Positions 11,969-24,288 of a stretch of 64,000 bases of DNA are shown here, one piece after another. The notes under the pieces are model-generated. The model saw nothing but the letters and a program-made list of their open reading frames with translations. It was not told where the DNA came from and did not search any database. The stretch spans positions 62,001-126,000 of the forward strand of contig JACCGJ010018339.1 in assembly GCA_013407085.1 (NCBI GenBank), read 5' to 3'. Every line of letters starts with the position of its first letter. The stretch's first letter is position 1. The translations under genes were made by a program, and so were the position numbers. Origin of the DNA: Atriophallophorus winterbourni. Lineage: Eukaryota > Platyhelminthes > Trematoda > Plagiorchiida > Microphallidae.

Positions 11969-14900
11969 GTAAGCTCTTGTTCAAACATTTGCCTTCATAC
12001 ATCTCAAATCGATACTTCTGAATCAATACGTTTTCATACTGTATATAGTCAAATAAAATCCGGTGTTTTAATGGAATTGCCGTTATTTACGCAACCAAGA
12101 TTAGCATTAATGCTGGCCATATTTCAAATCTACCTTCAATTTCTTTTTTCCCAATTATCACTCAAACCACATCGACGAGTAAACAGTCTCTCGCTATTAT
12201 TTTTCCACATTTTCGTCAGCGTATGTTTGGGCTGGTGTGAAATGAGTTGTGCCGAAGTACTTCTATACGAGTTAACCGCATTTCGACCTCCACGGCCTAT
12301 GAATTTCGAGAGGTTAATGAGATTAGTTTGATTACCCCAGCATTATAACATATTGGAGCCCAAATGTCTTTCCTCTCACCTAATCAGTTGCAAACAACGT
12401 GAATACCGAGAAAGCGCAGTTAGCTCTGATGCTCTTCCGCATCCGATTTATAAATCGTTCCAGTGAGTAAGGTTTTCACCGATAGCGATGAAAAATTTCG
12501 AAATATTGATTGTGTGGGTCACAACATTTCCGCCGGAGAATCTTACCTTATGTGAAACATCATCACTCATGAGCTGCCTTCCTGAACTCATACGGATGAT
12601 ATTTATTCCGTACAAATTTGGTGAAGAGTCAAATTAATTGGTTTCATTGTTTAAAATTGGTTAATTAACATGTTTAACAATATTGATCGTGTTCATCAAA
12701 GCTCAGAGGAATTAGCATGCGTATCTTGTCCACAGCTATGAAACAACCGTTTGCATATGATGAGCTTGGCAGAATACTTAGGTTGCGACTGATTTACTAT
12801 CACGGAGAACTGCCACGCTGACTTATTGTCACATGGAGCGTATTTCGTTGGAAATCGAAATGAGGCTGAACCGTTTCCCGCTATTGGGGATTGTTGAGCA
12901 GTTGATATAAACTCAAGCTTGGTAAGGATCAGATTGAATATGGCACATTTCGGATCGAGTGATACGTTCCTGGATATCCGAAACACACCTTCCAACTGCA
13001 TACAAATAGTATTGGTCATCGTTTGAAATTGTCGATTTGATGTTTTAGCATGCAATCCGAAGCGAATGGTAAAGCGTAGTTTTGTTTAACGAAAACTTGA
13101 AGCTTTTAGTTTGCGGTAGATATCAAGCAAAATCTGTTTCGTGGTGGTGTTAATCAAGGGTGCTTCGTTTTACAATAAAAGTCATTGACTTCTGGTTATG
13201 TGGCAGATTAGGCAATCCAGACCGTCCCATGTTGATGTGTTTTCCGACAATTGACCTCGCCTTGATTCATCCATATAATGCCTCCTCGATGTTCACCTTC
13301 CTGTTGGTGCTTTATTAACGATTCAGTAAACTTCCCCATATGTTGCTTTACATTGGTCGGAGTTACAGCATTGAACTAAACAGAGCTTCCATCTCGTGCT
13401 CAAATATATCATTTTTAACTAATGGCTGTCTGTAATTCCTTCAGCATTCTGTCATGCTTTACGCAAACTAATTCACAGTTCCATTTCCAATTAAATCACA
13501 CTGCGTCTCATAGGACTATAAATCAATTGTCTGGAAGTCCGTTTCAGTTTTGAAGGCTTACTTGAAAGCATGGTTGAATTGCGCTTTTCGGTGGAATCTC
13601 TCATCATTTGCATGTTGCGTTGCTGGCGAGATTGATCAGCGATGTCATGAATGGCTAATAACTTTGGCAGTATTGCGACCACCAAAATGTTAATGGGGAG
13701 CTACATCGGTATTGCATCAAGTTTTTATACTAAGAGGCCTTATCTCCATATAAAAGATCGTGTGTGGAAACTATATACTACTCATATTGGGGCATCTAGA
13801 ACTTACAAAGCTTCCCAGTTGAAACTATAACCTGAATGAGTACAATGGTGAAACTCATTCCTCCACGCGAACTACTAAGTGAAATAGAAGCCCAGGTTAT
13901 TCATCTTTACCCGATTTGTCTTTTACCTTCGAAAATACTTAGATGTACGTTTAATCTCCTAGAAGAATAAAACTATAAAGTTTTGTTTTAAACGATACAG
14001 CCACATCCGAAAGTGGATGGTTGTGCGTACTCCATCATGGGCTACCGAGACGATCAACCAAACTGATCTATCAAGGCCATATTTTCAAAGTTTTCGGTAC
14101 AATTTGTCGTGACAAACCCGGGAATATCAACAAACACACCTGAAAACACTCCGTCAAATCGTTTATAACGCGGCGAATGTCTAGCTGTTCACATAAAAAG
14201 GTATCGATAGATAATGTAGATTAAAGTATTGTCGAGGGTCGTTTTATTTCAATAGAGGCGATATGGCGTTTCTAGTCTTAACATCTATTACGCTCTCAAT
14301 CAGATCACTCGGCTGAACAAGGGTTTGATAATCATGATCATGTCTGTCTGATTTGCGAGATGATTAAGCGGCTGGACACAGGCTTTGAACAAGGAAAGTG
14401 GCGTGCTAGTAAAACATATCCGAAGTGTTCAATTTTCCAATCCTCGGAAGCTGCACGATGTGGAGATCACTGGGAATTTCATTTCTTGTTTCGGACGCTA
14501 TCATTTTGATTGCAATACAAACTTTAGAATGGGTTGGGAACTTCTCCGAGTTATGGTAGCTCATTACCAACAACATTTCCAATACTTGGTCAACTATTGT
14601 TTCTCGTACAAAAATAGTTGTACAGTTGGAGTTTGGTATCTTTTTTCTGTCGCTGACGGTGTAAAACTTTGGATAAAAATGAACTTTATAAAGAATTTTT
14701 CCGTTTTACAACCAAACGAAAATACACTGCACTATCGTTCGCTGCAGAAGATGCTGTACGTAACTTTGCGTAACCGCATTTTTTCAGGTTTACGAACCTT
14801 TCGCGTTCGCTTGCAATCACGTTAGTCGAATGATTTTGGTCTACGCTATTCCTAGAAACCTGTCTCTAATGCGAGGTTATCTACACGCGTATCTCGAGTG

Positions 14901-15639
14901 TACGGGCATAGTTCGGTGAATTTTCGAACGATTTCTTGTGGTTTCATAAAAAAGCACGTCTAATAAATAAACACCGACATTCCTGGGCTGTGCAGATCAT
15001 GCGTAGGCCTCACGTTTGAAAAATAGCATTATGCTAGTCGATAGGACTTCTCTCGAGGCAAACAAAATAGTTAGTTGATTTTGTGGCTGATTCTGTGATT
15101 AGCAGCTGTCTATATTTGGCTTGAGCATCGTAGTTCACAGAAGAATTAATCTCAAATCCTAAATTCTAGAATTGAACGACTCCTTCGCAAGTAAATAGAA
15201 AAGATGCTTTTTCTGAGAAAAATTGCGTTTATGTTATCACCTGGCTCGCCGGCTTACTTTATATTGAATCACATCATGTGTGACCGCATACCACATACCA
15301 TTCATTATTAATCTTGTGATCAATTAAACAAGGTTTGATCTTCAAGCGATTCCTTCTCGATTATTTTTCAACCGGAATCGAACTTGTCATTATTATTTGA
15401 AATGATTGCATAATTCTCCTTTACGTTTTCGTTAATAGTACGAGTGTGTGATAAAATCTTTTTGGATCTCCGAGCTTACGTTTGTGTGATTGTAAATATA
15501 TTTGAACGGTTTCCTATTATTGTTATTACTAGTATAGAAATGAGCGCATAATTTCCTTTTGCTATACGCGCATTTGACCATGTAAGTGACTGCTATGCTG
15601 GCTGCTTTATTCATATGAAATATTACTTTATATTTCTAG
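11969..15639. other. Large intron, no feature recognised
   Basis: 3.7 kb without a supported gene. Minus-strand open frames at 12696-13055 and 13491-13685 show no recognised domain. Moderately higher GC between 12.2 and 14.1 kb may reflect an old unidentified transposon. Confidence 0.4.
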
Positions 15640-15826
15640 GAAAAAGACCTCCGGAGATACATGCAATCGCAAAAGAATATTTTGCCATTGAAAACTGTAC
15701 AGGTATTCATGTTTCAAATATTCCGCGCCTTGGAATTTTGCCATGCACGACACATTCTTCACCGAGATTTGAAACCGCAAAATCTACTAATCACCAAATC
15801 GATGGAGTTGAAACTGGCTGACTTTG
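15640..15826 (+). CDS. Kinase gene exon, catalytic loop to DFG
   Basis: Starts after acceptor tatttctag and ends at gtgagc, phase 0 in and phase 1 out. It encodes EKDLRRYMQ, the alphaE helix (FMFQIFRALEFCHARH), the catalytic loop ILHRDLKPQNLLI and KLADF, with the Gly of DFG completed by the next exon. All catalytic residues expected of an active kinase are present. Confidence 0.96.
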
Positions 15827-16149
15827 GTGAGCAAAACGTGTTTTCTGTTGGCTTGTTAAGTTCGTGCGCCCTCGCACTTTATCTTTTCATGATGTTGGGT
15901 GGGCGTAGTTATTTCGGGATGACGGTGTTTTTGAAGTTAGTTTTATTATCTGGTGCTGAATCAGTCCTACAGACTTCATGTAGCCAGCGTAAAATGCACT
16001 ATAGAAGTAATGTTAGCATGTCTTATAGAGAGAACAATTATGCATATTATCGTACCATGCTACCAACTCTGCTACGTGATAATAAATCCTATTGCAGAGT
16101 TCAAATTCCTTCCTCGGTGATGGTGCCCAGACTTGGATTGAATATTTCA

Positions 16150-16975
16150 AGGACTCACATATGAATTTAGCATCTAGTGCTGGGTTTCTGGGATGAAGCT
16201 TCTGAATAATCTATTTAGCGGGCCCAGGATAACATATGCTTTAATATTACCTGTTTGACGCCGAATTCAATTTCGATGGAGGTCCAGTTCATACTTTTCA
16301 TACCGAGTTGGCAAGCTTTGAACATGAATTTTTTAGTCGTAGCATTTTACACTTCACAGAATTAAAATAACTTATATTCCCACTGGAATGCGACCCAGTC
16401 TTTAAATGACCTTCCACGGTAGTAGTAGTATCATCACCAATCTTATTAACCTATAACTGATCTACTCCATTATAGCAATTATATACATCAAGAAGAGACG
16501 CACTGCAAGCACAGAGTCCTGCAAAACACCATATATGGCATCAATCCTTCCCAGAATGACGCTGCCTGTCAGTGAATATGTTATTTATCAAATTCAGCAT
16601 AATCCCCGTTATACAATAAGCATTAAGTTATATAAAGAATGCTTTAAAATATCAATAGCGTAAGCATGGATAGTATAGTCTTCATGAAATGTCTTGATCC
16701 AGTCCTCCAAATCAGTGGGAAGGTTTGACAAACTGTGTGGAAATTTAAATTTTTGGGTATTCCAGATCCTATCTTATGCACTCAGTCACAATGCGCTGCA
16801 TGACTTTTAATACTACCTTCAGTAACGAAACAGGTCTATAGTTTGCAGAATCTGAACGATTACCAGCATTTTAGATGGGGGAAATCAATCAATCATCAGT
16901 GGGGTCCGGCATACTATTTTTTCTACAGCAGAGTTGGTTCAGACAATAAAACAAGGTCGATGGTTGATGGTTGGT
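16150..16975 (-). pseudogene. CR1-like LINE reverse transcriptase fragment
   Basis: On the minus strand, NAGNRSDSANYRPVSLLKVV at about 16870-16810 matches the K.G....NYRPVSL block at the start of the fingers/palm of CR1 RT. Decayed sequence continues to about 16150 with several stops and frame changes. Confidence 0.7.
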
Positions 16976-16984
16976 CAATGTTCA

Positions 16985-17490
16985 ATTCAATTCAATTTTA
17001 GTGGTCTAAAAAGCATATAGCTTCACAAAAAAACCACAGAATAATATGGGAACTACGAATAATATAACATGCAAAAACGGGATTTGGATTTGCGCAGTGC
17101 AAGAATCAAGTAAAAATCCAAATAGCGGAAGTTGTTTTCGATTAGTGGGATGACAACTGTAGATGCATGGGGTCCAGATGTATAGTGTCTAGTAACATGG
17201 TTTTGTAAGTGTTCACAAGGTCTCCCATGTGGTTTCGGTGGTTAAACAGCGATGGTCTCTCCAAGCCATATTTCGCATTTTAATCCATTTCCGAGTGCGA
17301 CTGCGGATTTTGAACCCGAATGCATTACCACACTGTTTAGAAACGAGTGCTGAGTTAGATTTGATTTCCCTGTTTAGCTTAGTCAAAATGCTGGACCACT
17401 GCTCTTTCACTCCGACGCCTTCAATTTGTCAATCGTTAATCAAACTATTTTGTTGTATCGCTTGTTCGTTCTGCTCGACATAGGTAGTCG
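16985..17490 (-). repeat. CR1-like LINE X: linker and 3' end, RT deleted
   Basis: Minus-strand 17410-17213 encodes WIKMRNMAWRDHRCLT, the basic linker between endonuclease and RT. The element then passes directly to a 3' untranslated end finishing in (TTGAA)n at 16985-17000 (plus strand ttcaattcaattcaatttt). RT is missing, so the element is internally deleted. Confidence 0.65.
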
Positions 17491-17559
17491 AAATTCAAGA
17501 CCAAATGGTCGCTCGAACCTAGCGGTCAATAGTATGTAATGTTTTCGACGGCGTCTTAT

Positions 17560-18060
17560 TCAGTTGTCAAGACCAGATCGAGCATTGAAGGCATATCTGG
17601 CCCCCCTGTATCTTGTATTGCTTTCCATGTGGTTATAAAAGGGAATTTCTTCAAAGAGCTGTTGGAAGATGGCAGCAGTGTAGGTCTGAGAAATTTTGTT
17701 AGTCTTCATCAGGTTAGGCAGATTGAAATATCCCATGATCAAGCTTCTGGTATTATATATTGAGGCAATCAAGCGTAGCTTGTTAAGTAGAGTGGTATGA
17801 TACACTTCCAGAGCTCCTGTTGGACGATAAATTACACCGATTATGCTATCTTCGCCTGTAGTCGTTGTCAACACGCACCATAGCGTTTCCTGAAGCATCA
17901 AGTCGGAATACGGGAGTTCTCTGCATTTGAGTCTCCGATAATAATAGAGCGCCACACCTCCACGTGATGCCCGGTCTCGGCGGAGCAGTGACATGCCAAC
18001 AACCTCTAACTCACAATCGTGGATTTCCGGGTTAAGCAAAGTTTAGATTATGACAATTTA
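17560..18060 (-). pseudogene. CR1-like LINE X: endonuclease domain
   Basis: APE-type endonuclease of ORF2: RRDRASRGGVALYYYRRLKC, IIGVIYRPTG, then LIMGYFNLPNL where family members have GDFNLP (the catalytic Asp is Tyr here, so it is inactive). The frame 18039-17560 is otherwise open over 159 codons. Confidence 0.8.
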
Positions 18061-18449
18061 CTGAGGTCGTTTTGTCTCACACCTAGCGACAAGTTAGTCA
18101 AATTTTTTAATCAAGCATTGGGCATTGATATAGAGACATCCAAGAACAGTTTTGGTAAGCAAAGATGGATGGTATCGTGTTTTTTACGACTTCAGTAGAG
18201 CATTGGTCATATCGGTCTTTCCAGGTTGATAGGCGCAAATGCAATTATCTTTCTGACCAAAATAGATTGCTCCATCCGGTTCCAGTTCACAATCGGGAGT
18301 CACTTGGAGTGGCTGTGCACCCTAAGCTGAAGATTCATTTCTTGTTTCAGATGATAGGGCTTTATCAATCCGGACAGTATTGGATTCAGAGTGGAGTGCA
18401 TTTATATCAGTATTTCTGTAATCGCTAAGGATTTCACTTTTGGGACTTC

Positions 18450-19660
18450 GTGTTACCAGAATTTCCCGTTGGAACGTACAGTATGAACCATAGTACTCAT
18501 CAGGAAATTTATTTTTGTTGGACGTTGCCCATTACCTTTGTAATTCGCTGAGAAAGGCAGTCTGAGAGTAGCAACGATGACTGCCTTTTCGACACGAATA
18601 ACATCAGCCAGAAAACTCAATTGCCTTCAGTCGTGCTCAGCTCGCTCGTTAGCCTCAGGATTGCCTGCCAGCTCTGGAACTCGGAGGCTGATGAGATTGC
18701 GGTTTGATGTCTTTCTTATGTTGCCTGTATTATTCCTCCGTTCGCACCATGGAATATCAGCATGAATATGAATATTCGGTGAATTGTTAGATAGAAATAG
18801 GTAAGAATGTAGCAGAACGTTTTCCAGGTCACGCTAATTTTTTTTAAGATAAACCTCACCAGTCTGGGTTTATCCTGATGAGGTGAATCACGCCGTCTAG
18901 TTAAACGAGTCGATGCTAACGGCACTACAGTTTCAAGTTTCATAATTTCACACAGTCCTTTTCATTTTTCCTCATTGTGTTTTTGACGGTCTTTGAAGAG
19001 GGTGCATTCAGGCTCAGGAAAGTCAGTACAAATGACACTCAAAGAGTGCGCCTTACGAGTAGTGGAAATGTTATTTCGTTTCTCCAAAGCATTATCCGTT
19101 TTGGAATCAGTTGGTTGTTTTACGGCTCGCTTTTTATTCGCGGATTGTTTAGATTTGGGTTCAGGCCCTTCTAAATCACACGGATCGCGGGAACAGCTCA
19201 GTTGTTCCAAATTGCTAGGTCGAATGTCTCTATGTTGATCATCGCATTTTTTGCTTTGCTGCCTCCGTAGAACCGGATATGAAACATGATCCTCGCGCTC
19301 AAGTCTAGGCTTCAGTTTGCCAATCAATCAGTCATTTAACAAACCTTCAATTCTCTGTATGCTGTCCTCTAAATTCAACATTGCCATATTAGTCTCAGTC
19401 TGTGAGCTCGTAGTCGTCTTTGTACAGTTTCTAGGTTTAATCCTTCATAAATCCTGACTGACAAATATAGCATACTCCTGGCATTTCGTCTTTATTGATA
19501 ATTGACTGATGATGATCAGTCAGGGTAACGTCACACTTCATATGAATTTTATCGTGACAAATAAAACCGCTAGCGTGCTGGGCTTTGTGACTTACCGCCT
19601 TCCGACAAATTTGGCATACGTGACTGTCGTCGCTGGGGTTCGCTTGTAAGGTCACGACGC
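18450..19660 (-). pseudogene. CR1-like LINE X: ORF1 with PHD-like zinc finger
   Basis: The minus-strand frame 19655-19437 has C-x2-C ... GFICHDKIHMKC ... C-x2-C spacing (HVCQICRK, ICHDKIHMKC, GVCYICQ) like the PHD-type finger reported in CR1 ORF1 proteins. After a frame break, 19327-18962 is Lys/Arg/Ser-rich. 18943-18716 has PRLVRFILKK and SVTWK, typical of the later part of ORF1. Such ORF1 proteins bind nucleic acid. Frameshifts separate all three pieces. Confidence 0.6.
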
Positions 19661-19900
19661 CGGGGTGAAAAGATTATCGACCGATCTGTGTGGCAAATGG
19701 CTATGCCCGCGTCGGCTCGTATGAGGCGAAGTCAGGCCCGAAGCGGATTAAAAGTTGCTGGGAAGGTGGATAACGAAATTCGTCGTAGCTCCTTGATATT
19801 GGATCCGATTTTCCGGGCCAAGGTGTCAAGCGAGGTGGGAAGACGAGCTCTTTCGAATGATGGCAAAGACTATCCAATATTCAGTGTTGCACTCAAACTT
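19661..19900 (-). repeat. Probable 5' untranslated region of LINE X
   Basis: GC-richer than its surroundings and directly upstream of ORF1 on the minus strand. The plus-strand open frame 19688-20047 shows no recognised product. The boundary is uncertain. Confidence 0.4.
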
Positions 19901-20184
19901 GCCTGCTTAGGTCTTGTTTGGTTCAAAATTAGAGAATGGATTTTTTCTTCTAAAATTGTTTGTTGTGCCTTCGGAAATGGTATGTTCACAATGCTTGTGC
20001 TAAGAGGAATCCAAAAAGGTGTAATTTATCCAGATAGGACGAGATGAGAGTGGAGTAGAACCAACAACGCAGGAGCACAGAAGTATGCGTCCGCAAGCGT
20101 TTGACTTGTTGTATCGGTTGCAGATTGACTCTTGAGCATGGTTATGTAGTGGTGCAAACTCGATAAACACCTTAAATTTATAAA

Positions 20185-20395
20185 AGTTTTGCTTGTATGC
20201 CACTGTTGGATAAGGCTAGTACGATCAACTAGTTCAATCACATGAGCCCACACTCATGTAGGCAGGGTTTAAACCCATGACAATAAACGAAAAAGTTAAT
20301 TAGCATGCATTTCCATCACACACTCCACAGCGGTTTCGTGCTGTTTGCACTCATCAGATAGGGACAGTAGGATCAGGATCCGCATGCACTTGAAA
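20185..20395 (-). repeat. Penelope-like terminal repeat remnant, family A
   Basis: Shares gtatgccactgttggataa, gtacga, caatcacatg, agcatgcatttcc and a hammerhead core with copies at 20.7, 22.8 and 30.8-31.1 kb. It is interrupted on its right side by a LINE 3' end inserted after gaaacagt. Confidence 0.7.
20321..20363 (-). ncRNA. Hammerhead ribozyme motif, family A, cleavage side mutated
   Basis: Minus strand: CTGATGA, stem II GTGC/GCAC with loop AAACA, GAAA, then CCGCTG where CCGGTC is expected. The stem III palindrome and the GTC cleavage triplet are broken, so it is probably inactive. Confidence 0.65.
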
Positions 20396-20690
20396 CAGTA
20401 ATTCAAAGTAATTCAAAGTTTTAATGGTCTAAAAAGCAAATACTTTACAGTAACCACAGATTAAAAATATAGAGAATGCATAAAAACAACACAAATGTTT
20501 TGTCAATAAGGGAAATCAGCTCGTGTATTCAGGTGTGAGGTTGGATTTGGTCAACATATACTCTCAAGTTCAGCCTTGAACATGTTCAGTCTTGATGCTC
20601 AAATGAGATGTGGGGCTAGAGAGTTCCATATAAAACAAACTCAGACAGCAAAGAAAAAACCTTCGACAAATTGATTTGGAGTGTGAAAGA
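20396..20690 (-). repeat. CR1-like LINE 3' end nested in a PLE repeat
   Basis: Minus strand: WNSLAPHLI, ASRLNMFKAELES, then an untranslated end finishing in TTTGAATTAC repeats (plus strand gtaattcaaagtaattcaaa). The PLE sequence on its left (...gaaacagt) resumes at about 20690 (gtaaacaatttgtgcttg), so the LINE appears to have landed inside the PLE copy. Related to 23236-23540. Confidence 0.75.
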
Positions 20691-20695
20691 GTGGT

Positions 20696-20875
20696 AAACA
20701 ATTTGTGCTTGTATGGCACTGTCGGATAAGGCTGGTACAACCAAACTGTTCAATCACATGAGCCCACACTCAAACCCATCACACACAGGCCACCCTACTC
20801 TCCCTACCTGATGAGTGCATGCAGCACGAAACCGGTCCTGGTGTGTGTGTGATGGAAATGCATTCAAACGAGCTT
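20696..20875 (+). repeat. Penelope-like terminal repeat remnant, family A
   Basis: Contains tgcttgtatggcactgtcgg, ggctggtac, caatcacatgagcccacac and a plus-strand hammerhead core, then gatggaaatgcattc. Its orientation relative to the neighbouring remnant suggests rearranged or inverted PLE units. Confidence 0.7.
20801..20846 (+). ncRNA. Hammerhead ribozyme motif, family A, core intact
   Basis: CTGATGA at 20808-20814, stem II GTGC/GCAC around loop ATGCA, GAAA at 20828-20831, stem III palindrome ACCGGT and cleavage triplet GTC ending at 20837. All invariant core residues are present. The first stem I pair is C-C, but a distal CA/TG-rich helix can form between about 20778-20788 and 20845-20856. 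Activity is uncertain. Confidence 0.7.
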
Positions 20876-22789
20876 TTTCGTCCTGAAATTTATGTTACAA
20901 CGACTGCTTGAAGTGTTCTATCTTTGAGTATAAATGTGGAAAAATAAAATCGCTCATGATAAACAAACTTGCAGTTGCGGTTCCAAATGTGTTGCGAGGA
21001 TTCGTCCAATTTATCTTTAAACGAATCGACCGTGATTATGAACGGTAAATGATGCCGATCGTCTGAATATGTACGGATTTGGTTTTCAGCTTTGATGCGC
21101 CTAATCACGAGACCTCATGGTTCTCACTGTTAGTCATGCATTTCGTCATAGTGTATGCTATAGTGTTGCTCTTTAGAAAAGTAATATTAAGTAGGCTTTA
21201 CCGGTTTCTTTGTTTTACGATGTTGGTATCTTGAAAATATCACAAACAGCATCTACCTCTTGGATGTCAATTATCCTAGCAATATACCACCAGGTTTGAT
21301 TGTCATGCTCGTGGCGCTTGTGGTCAGACATGGCATGTTAGCGTTCTTGGACACCGAGGAAAGTGAGATTTGTAAGTTTAGTCTCGGTGCAGTCTTTCGG
21401 AGTATTTCTCCATTCCTCCCACTATATGTCTAGTTTTATACGGCTAGCACAATCTTTAATACTACCTATCTTCTTCAATCGCCAGCGGTACGCAAAACAA
21501 TTAAGTCTTATCCTGATGGGCGGAATTCGTGTGACGTCTTAATTGCTTTACAGATGATGCTTCTGAACAAGAAGTTCCATCCCGTTAAAGTGTGATCGTA
21601 TATTTTTTGACATAGATAAAAGCCTTTTCGGTTTCAGGGGCATGTGAGAATATCAGATAAGATTGCATGTTTACATTTTTTACGGGCATAGCGAACCGGA
21701 ATTCTATCTTATCAATCAGTGATGCCTTGGAACCACAGCTATCCTTCCTCACTTCAGTTGTTATTGGCGTCAAAAATGAACTTAGTCTCGTTTTGCATGG
21801 TCGTCAAGATGGTTGCAGGCAATGGCTATTTTAAAACTTCAGTTCGATGGTTGGATTTCTGTCACAACTTAGCCGATACTTTAGTGGATTTAGACTCTAT
21901 CCATGAATGGCATGCGTTCGGTAAATTTGTACTTGCAGAATGCAATCAAAATTGGGGTAACACCTTGTACATTTTTCGATATCTGATGCACTTGCACTAC
22001 ACGCTAGGTTTGACCCATGCATGTATGTGTAAAATGTGATTGAACAGGTCTTATCCATTAGTGGCTTCTCCACCGTTTCGAAGCAAATGAGTATACCTCA
22101 CCCAGATAAGTGGGAGAAGCACGTAGACGGTAGTGGGGTGTCTGGTGTAAAAGCATGCAACTCTGAACATTTTGAACATGATAAGAATGTTTATTTTAAT
22201 CACACATCAAAATCGCCTGTCCTGTAGCACATAGTGTGGACCTCACGAGAACAACTGAGACACGTGACACATTTGACCTTCAGACCGGCGAAGACCTCCT
22301 GGTCAGTGGTCTGCTTCGCTGTTCGTGTGTGGTCTTGATAAATCAATGTTTTTGCCGTTGATTGTTTAGAGACGGGTGAAAGATACCCAACACGTCTTCG
22401 GGAGAAATGGAATAAGCTTTGGAAGAGTTACCGGAATTGAAACAATCTTACTCGAATGAGTGTTAAAAGCACTTTCGATTGATCGAATGTAGATTTATAT
22501 ACCGCTAATGCAAACACAGTTCAAACAAGCGGGTCGGGAACCGGTATACCGTGATTACATTGTAGACGGAACGGCGTGGATAGAACAATTGGATTGGCTT
22601 GACCGTTTCAAGCATAATAATCTATCGGATCCAAAAAAACTCTCCAATAGAAACGGTAAAAATTGTGCGCAAATAAATGTTGACTCGAACAGTGTGGCAC
22701 ACGCATGAAATAGTTGCATTAACCTCAGTGATCGCTATGCACAGTCGAAAACTACATCTGTTATTATAATGCTCATTTTCGTGCATTTT
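20876..22789. other. Intron sequence, nothing recognised
   Basis: 1.9 kb without supported genes. Open frames at 21719-22039 and 20890-21108 have no recognised domain or splice context. Confidence 0.4.
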
Positions 22790-23110
22790 CATCACGCTCA
22801 CACACCCGACGACCGGTTTCGTGCTGTTTGCACCCATCAAGAAGGGACACTAGGATCAGGATCTGCATGCAATTGAAGCAGTTGTTGTTGGCCTTCTTCG
22901 GTCGATGTCGACCATGGATGTACATCACAATCGCACCATTTTTTTCATGCTCCACAGCTTTTCAAATGACTAAACAGTTCGATTCGGGAGGAACAATCTC
23001 TCCCGCAATTTAAACAGTAGAAGAATGACAAAAAAGTTGTGCTTGTATGCTACGGTTCGACAATATTTGTACGACCAACCTGTTCATCGGTTATAATGTT
23101 GTTGTTCGTC
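22790..23110 (-). repeat. Penelope-like family A remnant, split by another repeat
   Basis: PLE-A blocks at 22790-22890 and at 23036-23110 (gtgcttgtatgc, gtacgaccaacctgttcat). Between them, 22892-23010 carries a separate segment (gtcgaccatggatgta, catgctccacagctttc) that recurs at 36848-36962. Confidence 0.6.
22804..22846 (-). ncRNA. Hammerhead ribozyme motif, family A, mutated core
   Basis: Minus strand: stem II, GAAA and CCGGTC are intact, but CTGATGA reads TTGATGG, changing two invariant residues. Expected to be inactive. Confidence 0.6.
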
Positions 23111-23179
23111 CACATCTTACAAATCCGTCCCCTGAACAAAAAGTCCTTTTGGATGAAATATGTTTGGGACCGATCGTGT

Positions 23180-23580
23180 GTTCATAATGCAAAGAAATTT
23201 TGTGCTATCAGTTAGAGGAGTATGTTGGGTAACGTTTCACTTCAAAGTAATCCAGAGTTTTAATGGTCCAAAGAGCAAGTACTTTACAGTAACGGTAGAT
23301 TAAAAATACACGGAATGCATGAAAAGCAAATATGTTTTGTCAATATTGAAAGTTAGCTTATGTATTGAGGTGCGAGGTTGGATTTGGTCAACATATAATT
23401 GCCAAGTTCAGTATGAACATGTTCAGGCTTGATGCATACATGATATATTGGGGCAGAGAGTTCCATATAAAACAAAATCGGACAGCAAAGAAGAACCTCG
23501 ACAATTTGATCTACAGTATAGAATAATTAACTTGACTTACTTTCTGACACAGAAGTCTCATCAGACTAAGGTTTATAATC
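23180..23580 (-). repeat. LINE 3' end inserted into a short interspersed repeat
   Basis: 23180-23235 (gcaaagaaattt...cagttagag...acgtttcacttc) and 23541-23575 (tttctgacacagaagtctca) are halves of a repeat seen intact at 29090-29140 and 32040-32105. Between them, 23236-23540 is a CR1-like LINE 3' end related to 20396-20690. It ends (minus strand) at the (TTTGAATTAC)-type tail near 23240. Confidence 0.7.
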
Positions 23581-24288
23581 AGGACACTGTCATTCCTACT
23601 GACTTGACCTCCTCCAGGTTTAGTATAGGCTGCTCATCTTTAAGGTCCAAATAGAGGTGATGGTTTTAGTGCAATGTAGCCATGTTCCCTCTCCGACTAT
23701 CACCCTTGGTCTGGCAAAGCTTGTGTTTCAGAAGTGAAACGTTACCCAAAATACTACTCTAACTGATTCCACACATAATTTACTTTTGTGTGACCAATAC
23801 AATTAAAAATATTTTATCTAATTGCAAGAGAACAGTCTATTTGAAATTTTGATTCTAATACGGCTTTAGCGTTAGCAGTTTTTCTTATCTGAACGAAATG
23901 AATGTTTTTGATTTTCGTGATGTAAGTAATTCTCACTTAACAAAATTATTTAAACAATTATCGTGCGCATTATATTATACGTAAAATTAATAACAATGCA
24001 GAGCAAAAATGTTGGTAAGATCAAATCAGCTGTATTTACGGAAAACCGGGTTTTTGCCTCCGGTAATAAAAATATTTCCGTTCATAAATTGTTCCTTTTT
24101 ACTATATCATTTCGAACCGCATAGTATAGATGTATCGTAAACATCGTGATTTTGCTACGTATACTTCTAATTACGTATGTTCTATTGGTTTGCAATCAAT
24201 TTTTGGCAACATACCTTTTTCGTGATAATTCTTTTTTCACTTTATTACGAATATTAAAAACCTAACACTCCCTTTCCTAATTTGACAG
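23581..24288. other. Intron sequence, nothing recognised
   Basis: AT-rich. 23720-23770 holds an inverted copy of the short repeat (agaagtgaaacgttaccc). Otherwise nothing is seen before the acceptor at 24288. Confidence 0.5.

Noticed and set aside
11969..12331. Continuation of the kinase frame past 11968
   Set aside because: A consensus donor ends the exon, and the next peptide expected from the family (EKDLRRYM) is found at 15640 with matching phase. The extension has no kinase similarity.
12696..13685. Minus-strand LTR-retrotransposon pol remnant
   Set aside because: Open frames exist, but no protease, RT, RNase H or integrase motif could be identified.
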